DNA from: a virus
Length of the DNA: 29,957 bases
Strand: one strand, 5' to 3'
IMG/VR virus record: IMGVR_UViG_3300042111_000204
Span: 1-29,957 of that record
Under the pieces are notes generated by a model. That model searched no databases. It was given only the letters and a program-made list of their open reading frames with translations, and was not told where the DNA came from. Both the position numbers and the translations under genes were made by a program. Of this stretch, positions 24,187-29,530 are shown one piece after another (positions within the stretch are counted from its first letter, which is position 1; each line of letters starts with the position of its first letter).

Positions 24187-24218
24187 CCCTGCATTCCTCC
24201 GTGAAGTGCTCTCCAAAT

Positions 24219-24270
24219 GGCCCCCCAACGGCGTGCGGGACGGGGATCACGCACGCCGCCGAGGGGGGCC
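24219..24270 (-). terminator. Strong hairpin, possible terminator
   Basis: Arms at 24219-24237 and 24250-24270 pair along about 19 bases (GGCCCCCC...GGCGTGCG against its complement with a small bulge), with a 12-nt loop. It lies in the 99-bp gap between the GNAT-like gene and the HTH gene. There is no T tract on either side, so intrinsic termination is uncertain. It could also be an RNA processing site. Confidence 0.55.
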
Positions 24271-24285
24271 ACCGGAGGGGGCCGG

Positions 24286-24702
24286 TCACGAGTTTTGCCG
24301 CCAATCCCCGTCGCGGTACTCGTATAGTCGGACGTCGCGAAAGCCGACGCATCGCGCGATCGCAATGCACAGCGGACTGAAGACCGCCACCGGCTCCGCG
24401 TGATTCAGTGCTCCGCATGAGACGAGCAATGAGGCGCCGCAGCGAGCGAGTCCACGCCGACGGGCTTCCTTTCGAGTGAAGCCCTCGATCGTCTGAAGTC
24501 CCCGCCACTTGTGCGTCGCCACCCATGAAAGGATTTCGCCGGATCGGATGATTGCGATGGGCGTGCTCGACCCGCCGCGGTTCTGCACTTCTTGCTGGAA
24601 TTCCGAGCCGTCGCGAGTAAGGTGCTCGACGATCTCGGCAGCGTCGCTGTCCGAGAGCATGCCGACGGCGGAAGTTATCGCTTCCAGACATTTATTTGTC
24701 AA
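24286..24702 (-). CDS. GNAT-like acetyltransferase-fold protein
   Basis: 138 residues. 'GFTRKEARRRGLARCGASLL' resembles the acetyl-CoA pyrophosphate-binding R-x-x-G-x-A loop, followed by 'AVFSPLCIAIARCVGFRDVR' and LYEY, a typical GNAT ending. The N-terminal half is helical. A target cannot be inferred. The TTG at 24702 (AAGGTG 7 nt upstream) overlaps the preceding small gene by 11 nt. Confidence 0.68.
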   Translation of the reverse strand: MTNKCLEAITSAVGMLSDSDAAEIVEHLTRDGSEFQQEVQNRGGSSTPIAIIRSGEILSWVATHKWRGLQTIEGFTRKEARRRGLARCGASLLVSCGALNHAEPVAVFSPLCIAIARCVGFRDVRLYEYRDGDWRQNS

Positions 24703-24802
24703 CGGTCGTCACCTTGACAACGGTCGTGGATGGGTCGCTGACTTTGACCTTCACGACCTGCACTGTCGTGCCGGTCGTGCCGGCCTTCCATTCGATCTTC
24801 AT
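24692..24802 (-). CDS. Very short protein rich in Val/Thr/Lys
   Basis: 36 residues, starting MKIEWKAGTTGTT and continuing as an alternating Val/Lys/Thr strand ending TTVDK. The ATG at 24802 lies 2 nt after the stop of the upstream gene, and the stop overlaps the next start. It fills a gap that would otherwise be empty in this tightly packed operon, which supports it being real. Function is unknown; beta-strand content is likely. Confidence 0.6.
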   Translation of the reverse strand: MKIEWKAGTTGTTVQVVKVKVSDPSTTVVKVTTVDK

Positions 24803-24804
24803 GT

Positions 24805-25080
24805 CTACTCCGTCCGCACGAACTGTGGTGAGTCTTGGCAGTCACACTGGGAGAGCGTGTGAAAATAGAAGTACAGCGTGGCGTCTTCTTCGTTGACTTC
24901 GCCGTTCTCTCGGATGATATCGATGCAAGTCTCGTACTCGTAGACCGCGACGGGCCGAAGGCCGACCGTGCATCCGAGATACGCGCGTTCAAAGCCAACC
25001 GCGATCTTCGCCTCTGGGTTTACCTCCATCAGAGTGGCGTAGACGTCCTTCGGATTCTCGCTGCGTCTGATCGCGATCAT
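24805..25080 (-). CDS. Hypothetical protein
   Basis: 91 residues, acidic, with 'AVYEYETCIDIIRENGEVNE' and 'DATLYFYFHTLSQCDCQDSP'. Family unknown. The ATG at 25080 overlaps the VRR-NUC gene stop as ATGA. Confidence 0.7.
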   Translation of the reverse strand: MIAIRRSENPKDVYATLMEVNPEAKIAVGFERAYLGCTVGLRPVAVYEYETCIDIIRENGEVNEEDATLYFYFHTLSQCDCQDSPQFVRTE

Positions 25081-25463
25081 CGATCTGCACCAGTTTCTTG
25101 ACCGTCCTGCCGCTCTCGTCTGTCACGAGCCTCCACACCCACCTCCTGCGACGGGGAGGCGGGCCTCCGCTGCTGCTGGTTATCGACCCCATCGAGCACC
25201 TCCCTAGCCTCGTCTACGCTCTTCACGACCTCCGCAACCGCACCGCCGACGTTCTTGATCTCTGCGATTCGGTGGTTCTGGAGTTTCGTCGCGTACTTGC
25301 CCGGCTGCTTGACCTCCAGAAACACGGCGATACCGTGCTTGACGCAGAGCAGGTCGGGGATACCGGCGGTCTGAAACGGGCCGCCATGAACCTTGAGCGT
25401 CCACCACCCGCGAGACGCGGCGTACTTCTGGATCGATCGTGTGATTGCCGACTCAAGTGGCAT
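25077..25463 (-). CDS. VRR-NUC domain nuclease
   Basis: 128 residues. 'QTAGIPDLLCVKHGIAVFLE' and VKQPGKYATKLQ carry the catalytic Asp37 and Glu50-x-Lys52 of the virus-type replication-repair nuclease (PD-(D/E)xK superfamily). Such stand-alone phage proteins are Holliday-junction-resolvase-like. The ATG at 25463 has GGAG 9 nt upstream and overlaps the previous gene by 11 nt. The C-terminal ~35 residues are charged and probably disordered. Confidence 0.88.
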   Translation of the reverse strand: MPLESAITRSIQKYAASRGWWTLKVHGGPFQTAGIPDLLCVKHGIAVFLEVKQPGKYATKLQNHRIAEIKNVGGAVAEVVKSVDEAREVLDGVDNQQQRRPASPSQEVGVEARDRRERQDGQETGADR

Positions 25464-25875
25464 GCGGCAGGCTCCGCAGAGAGGCCACTGCATTCGTCAG
25501 CGGGCACGGGCTTTTGTCGAGCACATGCCACGCACCGAGCCATGGGTTGCCTCGTGTCATCGAGACTTTTCGCGAGTCGCCTACGGAAGCCACGGGCACG
25601 ACCCAGTACCGCGTGCCCGCGTCTGCCATCGAGACGAACACAAACGCATCGGCGTCCGAGGCGTACGACGCGCCGTGGCGCCGCCGGACGCTGAACTGCG
25701 GGTATCCGGTGCGAGCCTTGATCTGCAATCGCCACGTAGAGCCAGCGGGCGATATCGACACGACGTCGTATCCGACGTCCGCCTCGGGCTTGGAGACCGA
25801 ATATCCGCGGCTCAGTAGTTCAGCAGAGACCAGCAGTCTCGCGATCTCGCCGACCACAGCCGTAGGGAGCGGCAT
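25453..25875 (-). CDS. PD-(D/E)xK endonuclease-fold protein
   Basis: 140 residues. 'GEIARLLVSAELLSRGYSVS' (Glu10), 'ADVGYDVVS' (Asp37) and 'STWRLQIKARTG' (Gln51-x-Lys53) form a PD-(D/E)xK active site like the group-I-intron-associated endonuclease family. It stands directly before a second nuclease of the same superfamily. It may act in DNA processing or restriction of competitors; the role is not known. Confidence 0.78.
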   Translation of the reverse strand: MPLPTAVVGEIARLLVSAELLSRGYSVSKPEADVGYDVVSISPAGSTWRLQIKARTGYPQFSVRRRHGASYASDADAFVFVSMADAGTRYWVVPVASVGDSRKVSMTRGNPWLGAWHVLDKSPCPLTNAVASLRSLPHAT

Positions 25876-25884
25876 CTTGCATTC

Positions 25885-26118
25885 TCACGGAGCAGCCCCC
25901 TCCGAGAGAAAGCCGATTTTAGCACACTTCTTGCTCTTGGTGTTCACTTCGTGCGGCGAGAGCCACACTCTCACTCTCGTGTCTCCGCACCAGTACGCCA
26001 CTTGATAAGTTAGGCAACACGAAGCGCCCCGCATGCACACGGCCAAGACCGTGGCAGGGATCGGATCGGCCGAGTCGCCGACAGTGACTCGCGTCCCGGG
26101 TCGCAGCACGTCAATCAA
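25885..26118 (-). CDS. Small conserved phage protein
   Basis: 77 residues from a TTG at 26118 overlapping the previous stop. 'PIPATVLAVCMRGASCCLTY' and 'QVAYWCGDTRVRVWLSPHEV' match a widespread unnamed family of small phage proteins. I know no function for it. The start is uncertain because it is TTG with a weak Shine-Dalgarno. Confidence 0.62.
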   Translation of the reverse strand: MIDVLRPGTRVTVGDSADPIPATVLAVCMRGASCCLTYQVAYWCGDTRVRVWLSPHEVNTKSKKCAKIGFLSEGAAP

Positions 26119-26333
26119 TGCAGCAGTTCCGTGAGTTCGGCGGGTACCAGTTGCCGCAGTTCCTCGACGACCGCAACAGCCTCGGCGGGCAACTCCCCCC
26201 ACTTCACTTTGGCCCTCATCGCTTGTTCGAGCGACTCCAGAGCCAGCAAAGCATCGAGGCCGGCGAGCGCGTAGCGGTGCTGCCGCAGGTCGTCCGGATC
26301 GCTGAGGTCATACCGAAGCGTCGCGATCGCCAT
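26115..26333 (-). CDS. Small conserved phage protein
   Basis: 72 residues. It starts MAIATLRYDLSDPDDLRQHR, and 'ALLALESLEQAMRAKVKWGE' continues the helical pattern of a small phage family of unknown role. I chose the ATG at 26333; the frame continues upstream through the half attC site, which is unlikely to be coding. It is the first ordinary phage gene left of the cassette array. Confidence 0.68.
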   Translation of the reverse strand: MAIATLRYDLSDPDDLRQHRYALAGLDALLALESLEQAMRAKVKWGELPAEAVAVVEELRQLVPAELTELLH

Positions 26334-26346
26334 GTGTCTCGTCTGT

Positions 26347-26369
26347 GCCGCTGATCGCTGGCGTTCTCC
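26347..26369 (+). other. Half attC site (L'-R' only), left end of array
   Basis: GCTGATC (L'), GCTGGC (6-nt spacer) and GTTCTCC (R') are identical in layout to the right halves of attC2 and attC3. No partner AAC/L'' half is visible within 120 bp to the left. It stands exactly where an attI or the preceding attC would lie in an array of this orientation, and is probably a truncated attC. Confidence 0.7.
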
Positions 26370-26374
26370 GACCG

Positions 26375-26620
26375 TCACTGCCGCAGCATAGCCTGCGAAT
26401 ACTCCCAGTCCGTGTCGCTCTCGGTGTAGCCCTTCCGTTCGTTTTCCCACTCTCTGTGCAGCACGGCGACAGAGACGCCGCCTATTGGGATATACCCCTG
26501 AGCCATCAACAGAGACACTTCGACCTCAAGCGCCTCCGCGCTGCTAGCAGATGCAACTCGGTACGCGCGAGTCGGAGAACCAGCCGATGCAACGGACGGC
26601 CCTGCGTCGTCATGTGTCAT
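26375..26620 (-). CDS. DUF1737-like small protein (cassette 1)
   Basis: 81 residues. The segment 'AYRVASASSAEALEVEVSLL' followed by 'MAQGYIPIGGVSVA' and SQAMLRQ matches DUF1737, a small domain of unknown function. The first ~16 residues (MTHDDAGPSVASAGS) are encoded inside attC1, nearly the same peptide as in the cassette-4 gene. The ATG at 26620 has GAGG upstream within the attC centre. The stop lies 10 nt left of the half-site GTT region. Confidence 0.8.
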   Translation of the reverse strand: MTHDDAGPSVASAGSPTRAYRVASASSAEALEVEVSLLMAQGYIPIGGVSVAVLHREWENERKGYTESDTDWEYSQAMLRQ

Positions 26621-26662
26621 GGTGAGTCCTCGTGTGGCCGCCGTTGATCTTCCGTGTTCTCA
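26574..26662 (+). other. attC1 recombination site
   Basis: R'' GGAGAAC (26574-26580), spacer CAGCC, L'' GATGCAAC, L' GTTGATC, spacer TTCCGT, R' GTTCTCA (26656-26662). After removing the extra G in L'' and the A at 26596, the arms pair perfectly over 14 bases. It contains the start codon of the cassette-1 gene (26618-26620), and the stop of the next gene lies in R'. Confidence 0.85.
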
Positions 26663-26932
26663 CTTGTCCTGTTTGTCCAACTTGGCGGCAAACAAAATCT
26701 CGGCCCGCCGCTCTTCCGCCGTCTTGCCCGGTTGTGCGGCCTGCCATTCGCCACACGTTTCAGCCCATGCTCGCTCAATGATCGGCTGCGAATAGTGGCA
26801 CACCTTGTCGCCGTATTGGTCAACAATGTCGCCAGCGTAAGCCGGCGGATGTGCCTTGCACAGCGAGTCGAAGTCGTCGTAGAAGGTGCAGTGTAGGCAC
26901 CGCTTTGTTGGGTCTAGCACCTCATTCTCCAT
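26660..26932 (-). CDS. Small Cys-rich protein (cassette 2)
   Basis: 90 residues. The N-terminal 'KRCLHCTFYDDFDSLCKAHP' with later Cys45 and Cys60 suggests a metal-binding knuckle; the C-terminal half is helical and charged. Family unknown. The stop TGA lies inside the R' box of attC1. The ATG at 26932 is just left of attC2 and has no clear Shine-Dalgarno. Confidence 0.75.
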   Translation of the reverse strand: MENEVLDPTKRCLHCTFYDDFDSLCKAHPPAYAGDIVDQYGDKVCHYSQPIIERAWAETCGEWQAAQPGKTAEERRAEILFAAKLDKQDK

Positions 26933-26940
26933 TGCTCATG

Positions 26941-27028
26941 TGATAACCACGCGATCCAGCGGACCCGCGATGCCGCCGTTTGGTGTTGTTCGTCAGCGGT
27001 CGCGGGCCGCTGATCGCTGGCGTTCTGT
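26941..27028 (+). other. attC2 recombination site
   Basis: R'' TGATAAC, spacer CACGC, L'' GATCCAGC, L' GCTGATC, spacer GCTGGC, R' GTTCTGT. The stem GATC(C)AGCGG(A)CCCGCGA pairs with TCGCGGGCCGCTGATC, leaving an extra C and A on the L'' arm. These correspond to G and T on the folded bottom strand, the two extrahelical bases described for the aadA7 attC. Confidence 0.87.
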
Positions 27029-27030
27029 GT

Positions 27031-27258
27031 CTACTTGCCGTCCGTTGGCGGGGCCGGGAGCGGCATCCAGTGGGTGACCTTTGCCGTCTCTGACCCAACC
27101 GCCGTCAACACAATCCAACGCTTTTGCTCTGCTCGCCAGCCAATCGTCACTCGCTCGCCTGACGCCCCCCACGCAGATTCGATCCTCACAAGCACCGACT
27201 TCATAAGTGGCGGCAGTCGCTTGTTCTTCGCGGAGGCCCATCGCCTTGCTGTCTGCAT
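27031..27258 (-). CDS. DUF551-like small protein (cassette 3)
   Basis: 75 residues. The end VTHWMPLPAPPTDGK is the hallmark C-terminus of DUF551 phage proteins. Upstream 'MKSVLVRIESAWGASGERVT' and 'IGWRAEQKRWIVLTAVGS' look like its beta-strands, though the family's N-terminal Trp/Pro motif is weak. The ATG at 27258 has GGGAG 6 nt upstream and lies left of attC3. The stop TAG follows attC2 by 2 nt. Confidence 0.78.
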   Translation of the reverse strand: MQTARRWASAKNKRLPPLMKSVLVRIESAWGASGERVTIGWRAEQKRWIVLTAVGSETAKVTHWMPLPAPPTDGK

Positions 27259-27282
27259 TGTCAACTCCCTTGTCCTACGCTC

Positions 27283-27372
27283 ACAGAACCCCGCGATGCA
27301 GCGGACCCGCGATAGCGTCGGTTGGTTTGTTCATGGTCATAGGTCGCGGGCCGCTGATCGCTGGCGTTGCTC
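27283..27372 (+). other. attC3 recombination site
   Basis: R'' ACAGAAC, spacer CCCGC, L'' GATGCAGC, L' GCTGATC, spacer GCTGGC, R' GTTGCTC. The stem is nearly identical to attC2 (GAT(G)CAGCGG(A)CCCGCGA), while the centre differs. The stop of the 47-residue gene overlaps R'. Confidence 0.86.
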
Positions 27373-27514
27373 ACCCCTTGCGAATGGTATCTCTTTTCGG
27401 TCGTCGCTTTGACTTCTTCGCCCGCCGCCTTCGATTTTCACCGTCATGTGGAGGGCATCTGTCGCACTTGCCAGTCTGCTTGCAAATCTCCTGCCATCGT
27501 TCTCCCTTTGGCAT
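27371..27514 (-). CDS. Short basic Cys-containing protein (cassette 4, second gene)
   Basis: 47 residues. 'WQEICKQTGKCDRCPPHDGE' contains Cys11, Cys17 and Cys20, followed by a strongly basic tail (RRRRAKKSKRRPKR), so it may bind nucleic acid. The ATG at 27514 has GAGGAG upstream. The stop TGA lies within attC3 R'. Together with the next gene it makes cassette 4 the largest in the array. Confidence 0.65.
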   Translation of the reverse strand: MPKGERWQEICKQTGKCDRCPPHDGENRRRRAKKSKRRPKRDTIRKG

Positions 27515-27562
27515 TGTCTCCTCTACTCCAGCAGCGAACGAAGCCTCCGCTTATTCTTCGCA

Positions 27563-27862
27563 TTATGCCTTCTTGCTACAGCAGCCGTCGCATCCGTGGA
27601 TGTTTTTGTAACCTTGCCCGAGCCGCTCCCGGTATGCGGCATCGTCCGGGTCCGGGTGTCCGACTCCGTGCGGGCAGATTCGCTCCATCTGCCCCTTGTC
27701 GTCCCGCCACCGCATCGGCCACTCTCGCATGTGATGGTCCGATGGATTGTGGATGCAGCAGTATTCGCCAGCGCATTTCGTTGCGTCATGCGTCACAAGG
27801 TTTGCGGGCGGCTTGGCATAACCAGACGATGCAACGGACGGCCCTGCGTCGTCATGCTTCAT
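27563..27862 (-). CDS. Small Cys/His-rich phage protein (cassette 4)
   Basis: 99 residues. 'CAGEYCCIHNPSDHHMREWP' and 'ERICPHGVGHPDPDDAAY', with a final HGCDGCC, match an unnamed small phage family whose Cys/His pattern suggests zinc binding. The first ~14 residues (MKHDDAGPSVASSG) come from attC4 and resemble those of cassette 1. I chose the ATG at 27862 (GGAG 9 nt upstream, in the attC centre); a TTG at 27910 is less likely. Confidence 0.8.
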   Translation of the reverse strand: MKHDDAGPSVASSGYAKPPANLVTHDATKCAGEYCCIHNPSDHHMREWPMRWRDDKGQMERICPHGVGHPDPDDAAYRERLGQGYKNIHGCDGCCSKKA

Positions 27863-27905
27863 GGTTGAGTACTCCGGCGGCCGCCGTTGCTCTTCCGTGT
27901 TCTCA
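27816..27905 (+). other. attC4 recombination site
   Basis: R'' GCATAAC, spacer CAGAC, L'' GATGCAAC, L' GTTGCTC, spacer TTCCGT, R' GTTCTCA. The arms match attC1 with one mismatch (GTTGCTC for GTTGATC). It contains the ATG of the cassette-4 gene and its Shine-Dalgarno GGAG. Confidence 0.84.
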
Positions 27906-27910
27906 GTCAA

Positions 27911-28084
27911 CTAGTTCAAAACGCCGCGCCCCCGTGAGGGCTGCTTAATGTGGCAACCGGCAGCGCGAACATGACTGCTTCCTCGCACGGGGGACGCGGA
28001 CGCTGTGTTGTACGTTTCATGCGCTTCATCTGAGAACCACGCGATGCAGCGGACGAGCCGCTGACCGCTGGCGTTCTCGCTCAT
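27911..28084 (-). CDS. Doubtful small ORF across attC5 (cassette 5)
   Basis: 57 residues, starting MSENASGQRLVRCIAW. The ATG at 28084 overlaps the cassette-6 gene stop as ATGA, and the first ~18 codons are attC5 itself. The rest is low in hydrophobics and unlike a folded protein. The cassette may instead be non-coding and hold the hairpin at 27924-27999. I keep it only as a candidate. Confidence 0.35.
   Translation of the reverse strand: MSENASGQRLVRCIAWFSDEAHETYNTASASPVRGSSHVRAAGCHIKQPSRGRGVLN
27924..27999. other. Imperfect hairpin in cassette 5
   Basis: Arms CCGCGCCCCCGTGAGG (27924-27939) and CCTCGCACGGGGGACGCGG (27981-27999) pair with one or two bulges. It fills most of a 174-bp cassette with no convincing gene. 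It could be an RNA element, a terminator or a decayed attC (an AAC precedes it, but no GTT lies at the right distance). Confidence 0.5.
28031..28079 (+). other. attC5 recombination site, minimal form
   Basis: R'' TGAGAAC, spacer CACGC, L'' GATGCAGC, then GG, a 5-nt loop and CCGCTGACC, spacer GCTGGC, R' GTTCTCG. The whole site is 49 nt with no variable terminal structure, the shortest in the array. L' has one mismatch to L''. Confidence 0.75.
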
Positions 28085-28410
28085 AGCCCAAAGCAAATCA
28101 GCGTAGCCCACCGCCACGCCCAGTAGATCGAATGTCTGACGCCAAACGCGCCGCGATCAATCCCGTACTGCTGTGCGAACACCAGCGGAAACGCGGCGGC
28201 CCGAAGCAGGACATGGCGTCCCGGTCGGCACCACTTCGGCAGTGAGTTCATGCGAGCCAGCAAGTTCCGCTGCTGCTCAATCGACAGCCGCATCCACATC
28301 TCATGGACTGTAATCGGTGTGCCAAGGTTGCCACCTCCGGTCTGCACGGTGCGAGAACCAGCGGATGCAGGAGACGTCTCGGCCGCGCCCCGCGTGTTGT
28401 CATCGCTCAT
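28081..28410 (-). CDS. Hypothetical protein (cassette 6)
   Basis: 109 residues. The first ~19 (MSDDNTRGAAETSPASAGS) are encoded inside attC6. The rest contains 'MWMRLSIEQQRNLLARMNSL', 'RPGRHVLLRAAAFPLVFAQQ' and a hydrophobic end 'YWAWRWATLICFGL', perhaps membrane-associated. The ATG at 28410 has AGGAG 10 nt upstream, formed by the complement of attC6 L'. Family unknown. Confidence 0.7.
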   Translation of the reverse strand: MSDDNTRGAAETSPASAGSRTVQTGGGNLGTPITVHEMWMRLSIEQQRNLLARMNSLPKWCRPGRHVLLRAAAFPLVFAQQYGIDRGAFGVRHSIYWAWRWATLICFGL

Positions 28411-28441
28411 AGTTCGCCGCTCCTGATCCTTGTCGTTCGCT
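28352..28441 (+). other. attC6 recombination site carrying a gene start
   Basis: R'' CGAGAAC, spacer CAGCG, L'' GATGCAGG, L' CCTGATC, spacer CTTGTC, R' GTTCGCT. Stem GAT(G)CAGGAG(A)CG pairs with CGCTCCTGATC. Read on the minus strand, L' gives GATCAGGAG, a Shine-Dalgarno for the ATG at 28410 in the centre of the site. Confidence 0.86.
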
Positions 28442-28740
28442 TACTCTTTCGCCTTCAGTGTGTCGCACAATTCCTGCACCGCCTTGAGCAGCACTTTGGC
28501 CGACTCCAGTTTCGGGCATCGGACGAAAACGCCAAAGTTCTCGCTGTTGCCTTTTGGCGATATGGCACCGATGTCGCATGGCTGGGTTAGCGCTCGCATG
28601 AGGATGCCGGGCGTTTTGTCTTCGTCCTCAATGCACTTGATGCCAACCAGTCCGTCGCCAAGTGGCACCGTAATCATGAACAGCGAACCAGCGGATGCAG
28701 GAGACGGCTCGGCTGCGTCATGCGTGTCGTCATCGCTCAT
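28441..28740 (-). CDS. Hypothetical protein (cassette 7)
   Basis: 99 residues. The attC7-encoded leader is MSDDDTHDAAEPSPASAGS, followed by a compact alpha/beta-looking body ('FMITVPLGDGLVGIKCIEDE', 'FGVFVRCPKLESAKVLLKAV'). Family unknown. The ATG at 28740 has AGGAG from attC7 L'. The stop TAA overlaps attC6 R' by 1 nt. Confidence 0.74.
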   Translation of the reverse strand: MSDDDTHDAAEPSPASAGSLFMITVPLGDGLVGIKCIEDEDKTPGILMRALTQPCDIGAISPKGNSENFGVFVRCPKLESAKVLLKAVQELCDTLKAKE

Positions 28741-28771
28741 TGTTCGCCGCTCCTGATCCTTGGTGTTCTGT
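28682..28771 (+). other. attC7 recombination site carrying a gene start
   Basis: R'' AGCGAAC, spacer CAGCG, L'' GATGCAGG, L' CCTGATC, spacer CTTGGT, R' GTTCTGT. Stem GAT(G)CAGGAG(A)CGGC pairs perfectly with GCCGCTCCTGATC apart from the two extra bases. It contains the start of the cassette-7 gene and is the right end of the array. Confidence 0.86.
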
Positions 28772-28773
28772 GG

Positions 28774-29229
28774 CTACTTGCTGCCATGCTCTGCGGGCGG
28801 CTTTGGCATCGGCATCCAATACTGCGGGCCGTCCACCGCATTGTTTTCTTGGCAGACCTTGTATGTGCCGACGCTGGCGTTTGGATACCACCAGCCTTCG
28901 CCCGCTGGGTCGATGGCTCCGATGTTGATGTCGAAGCCGTCGTCCCACCATGCGTTTCGCACAAACCACACGCCTGCCGACCACCAGCCGACAAGGATGT
29001 CGGTGCCGTCCTTCGGCGCGGATTCGATTGGCTGCCAGTTGTGAGCAATGAACGTCAGAGCGATTCTTTCCTCTTGAGTGAGCGACAGGCCGCAGTTCGT
29101 GAGCCGCTCGATCTCGTCGGCCGCTTCCTCGAACAACTCGCCGCTGTGTGCGAGATGCAGGCCTCGCCAGTTGCGGAGCCGCGAGACAAGGTCGCCCTCG
29201 TACGCATTCTTGCTGATGGTGTACGTCAT
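28774..29229 (-). CDS. DUF551-domain phage protein
   Basis: 151 residues. Residues 1-60 ('LVSRLRNWRGLHLAHSGELF', 'EAADEIERL') match a short helical motif shared with the next two genes. The C-terminal DUF551 domain begins 'NWQPIESAPKDGTDILVGWW' and ends 'YWMPMPKPP'. Its stop is 2 nt beyond attC7 R', as with cassette genes, but no attC lies on its start side, so it is probably resident. The ATG is at 29229. Confidence 0.82.
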   Translation of the reverse strand: MTYTISKNAYEGDLVSRLRNWRGLHLAHSGELFEEAADEIERLTNCGLSLTQEERIALTFIAHNWQPIESAPKDGTDILVGWWSAGVWFVRNAWWDDGFDINIGAIDPAGEGWWYPNASVGTYKVCQENNAVDGPQYWMPMPKPPAEHGSK

Positions 29230-29275
29230 GGAGTTTCCATTAGATAGGCGACCCCGACGGGTTCGGCGTGCCGGT

Positions 29276-29530
29276 TTATCGTTCCGGTGCCTGCCCGCCG
29301 GGGCCGCTGTGTTGCGTGCTGCACACTCGCAGCAGTAACCGCCGCTCGTCGTCCGTCATCTCGCAGCACAGTCGATTCAAGGCGCTCGCGATCACCGCTC
29401 GCTCGTCGCGTGTAAGTCGCAGCCGCTCGATCTCGGCGGCAGCGTCGTGGCAATCCCAGTAGTGCTGCTCGTCATCGGTGCCGAGCATGTCGGCGCGGGT
29501 CTGTCGCAGCCGAGTGACGATGTCTGTCAT
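29276..29530 (-). CDS. Small helical phage protein
   Basis: 84 residues. 'TDIVTRLRQTRADM', 'DAAAEIERLRLTRDERAVIA' and 'DDERRLLLRVC' form the IV-RLR...AA-EIERL pattern of many small phage early proteins. It is related in layout to its neighbours on both sides. The ATG at 29530 overlaps the upstream stop as ATGA. Function is unknown. Confidence 0.76.
   Translation of the reverse strand: MTDIVTRLRQTRADMLGTDDEQHYWDCHDAAAEIERLRLTRDERAVIASALNRLCCEMTDDERRLLLRVCSTQHSGPGGQAPER

Larger units (their letters stand above)
26347..28771. mobile_element. Integron-like cassette array (attC cluster, no integrase in window)
   Basis: Seven complete attC-like sites and one half site lie between 26347 and 28771. 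GTT-to-GTT cassette lengths are 293, 366, 344, 533, 174, 362 and 330 bp. Each complete site has the order AAC, 5-nt spacer, 8-nt L'', centre, 7-nt L', 6-nt spacer, GTT on the plus strand, the canonical integron attC architecture. Nearly every site keeps two extra unpaired bases in the L'' arm, six paired bases apart. Most cassettes hold one small gene on the minus strand, opposite to the usual cassette orientation. No tyrosine recombinase is visible, so the array would be classed as a CALIN and would depend on an integrase supplied in trans. Confidence 0.82.

Noticed and set aside
24083-24691. 202-codon minus-strand frame overlapping the GNAT-like gene
   Set aside because: Arg-rich shadow; the other frame has a recognisable GNAT ending and proper coupling.
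26347-28771. Array repeats as CRISPR or simple intergenic repeats
   Set aside because: Repeats are imperfect palindromes with variable centres and gene-length spacing. The 8/7 arm asymmetry and AAC/GTT ends fit attC better.
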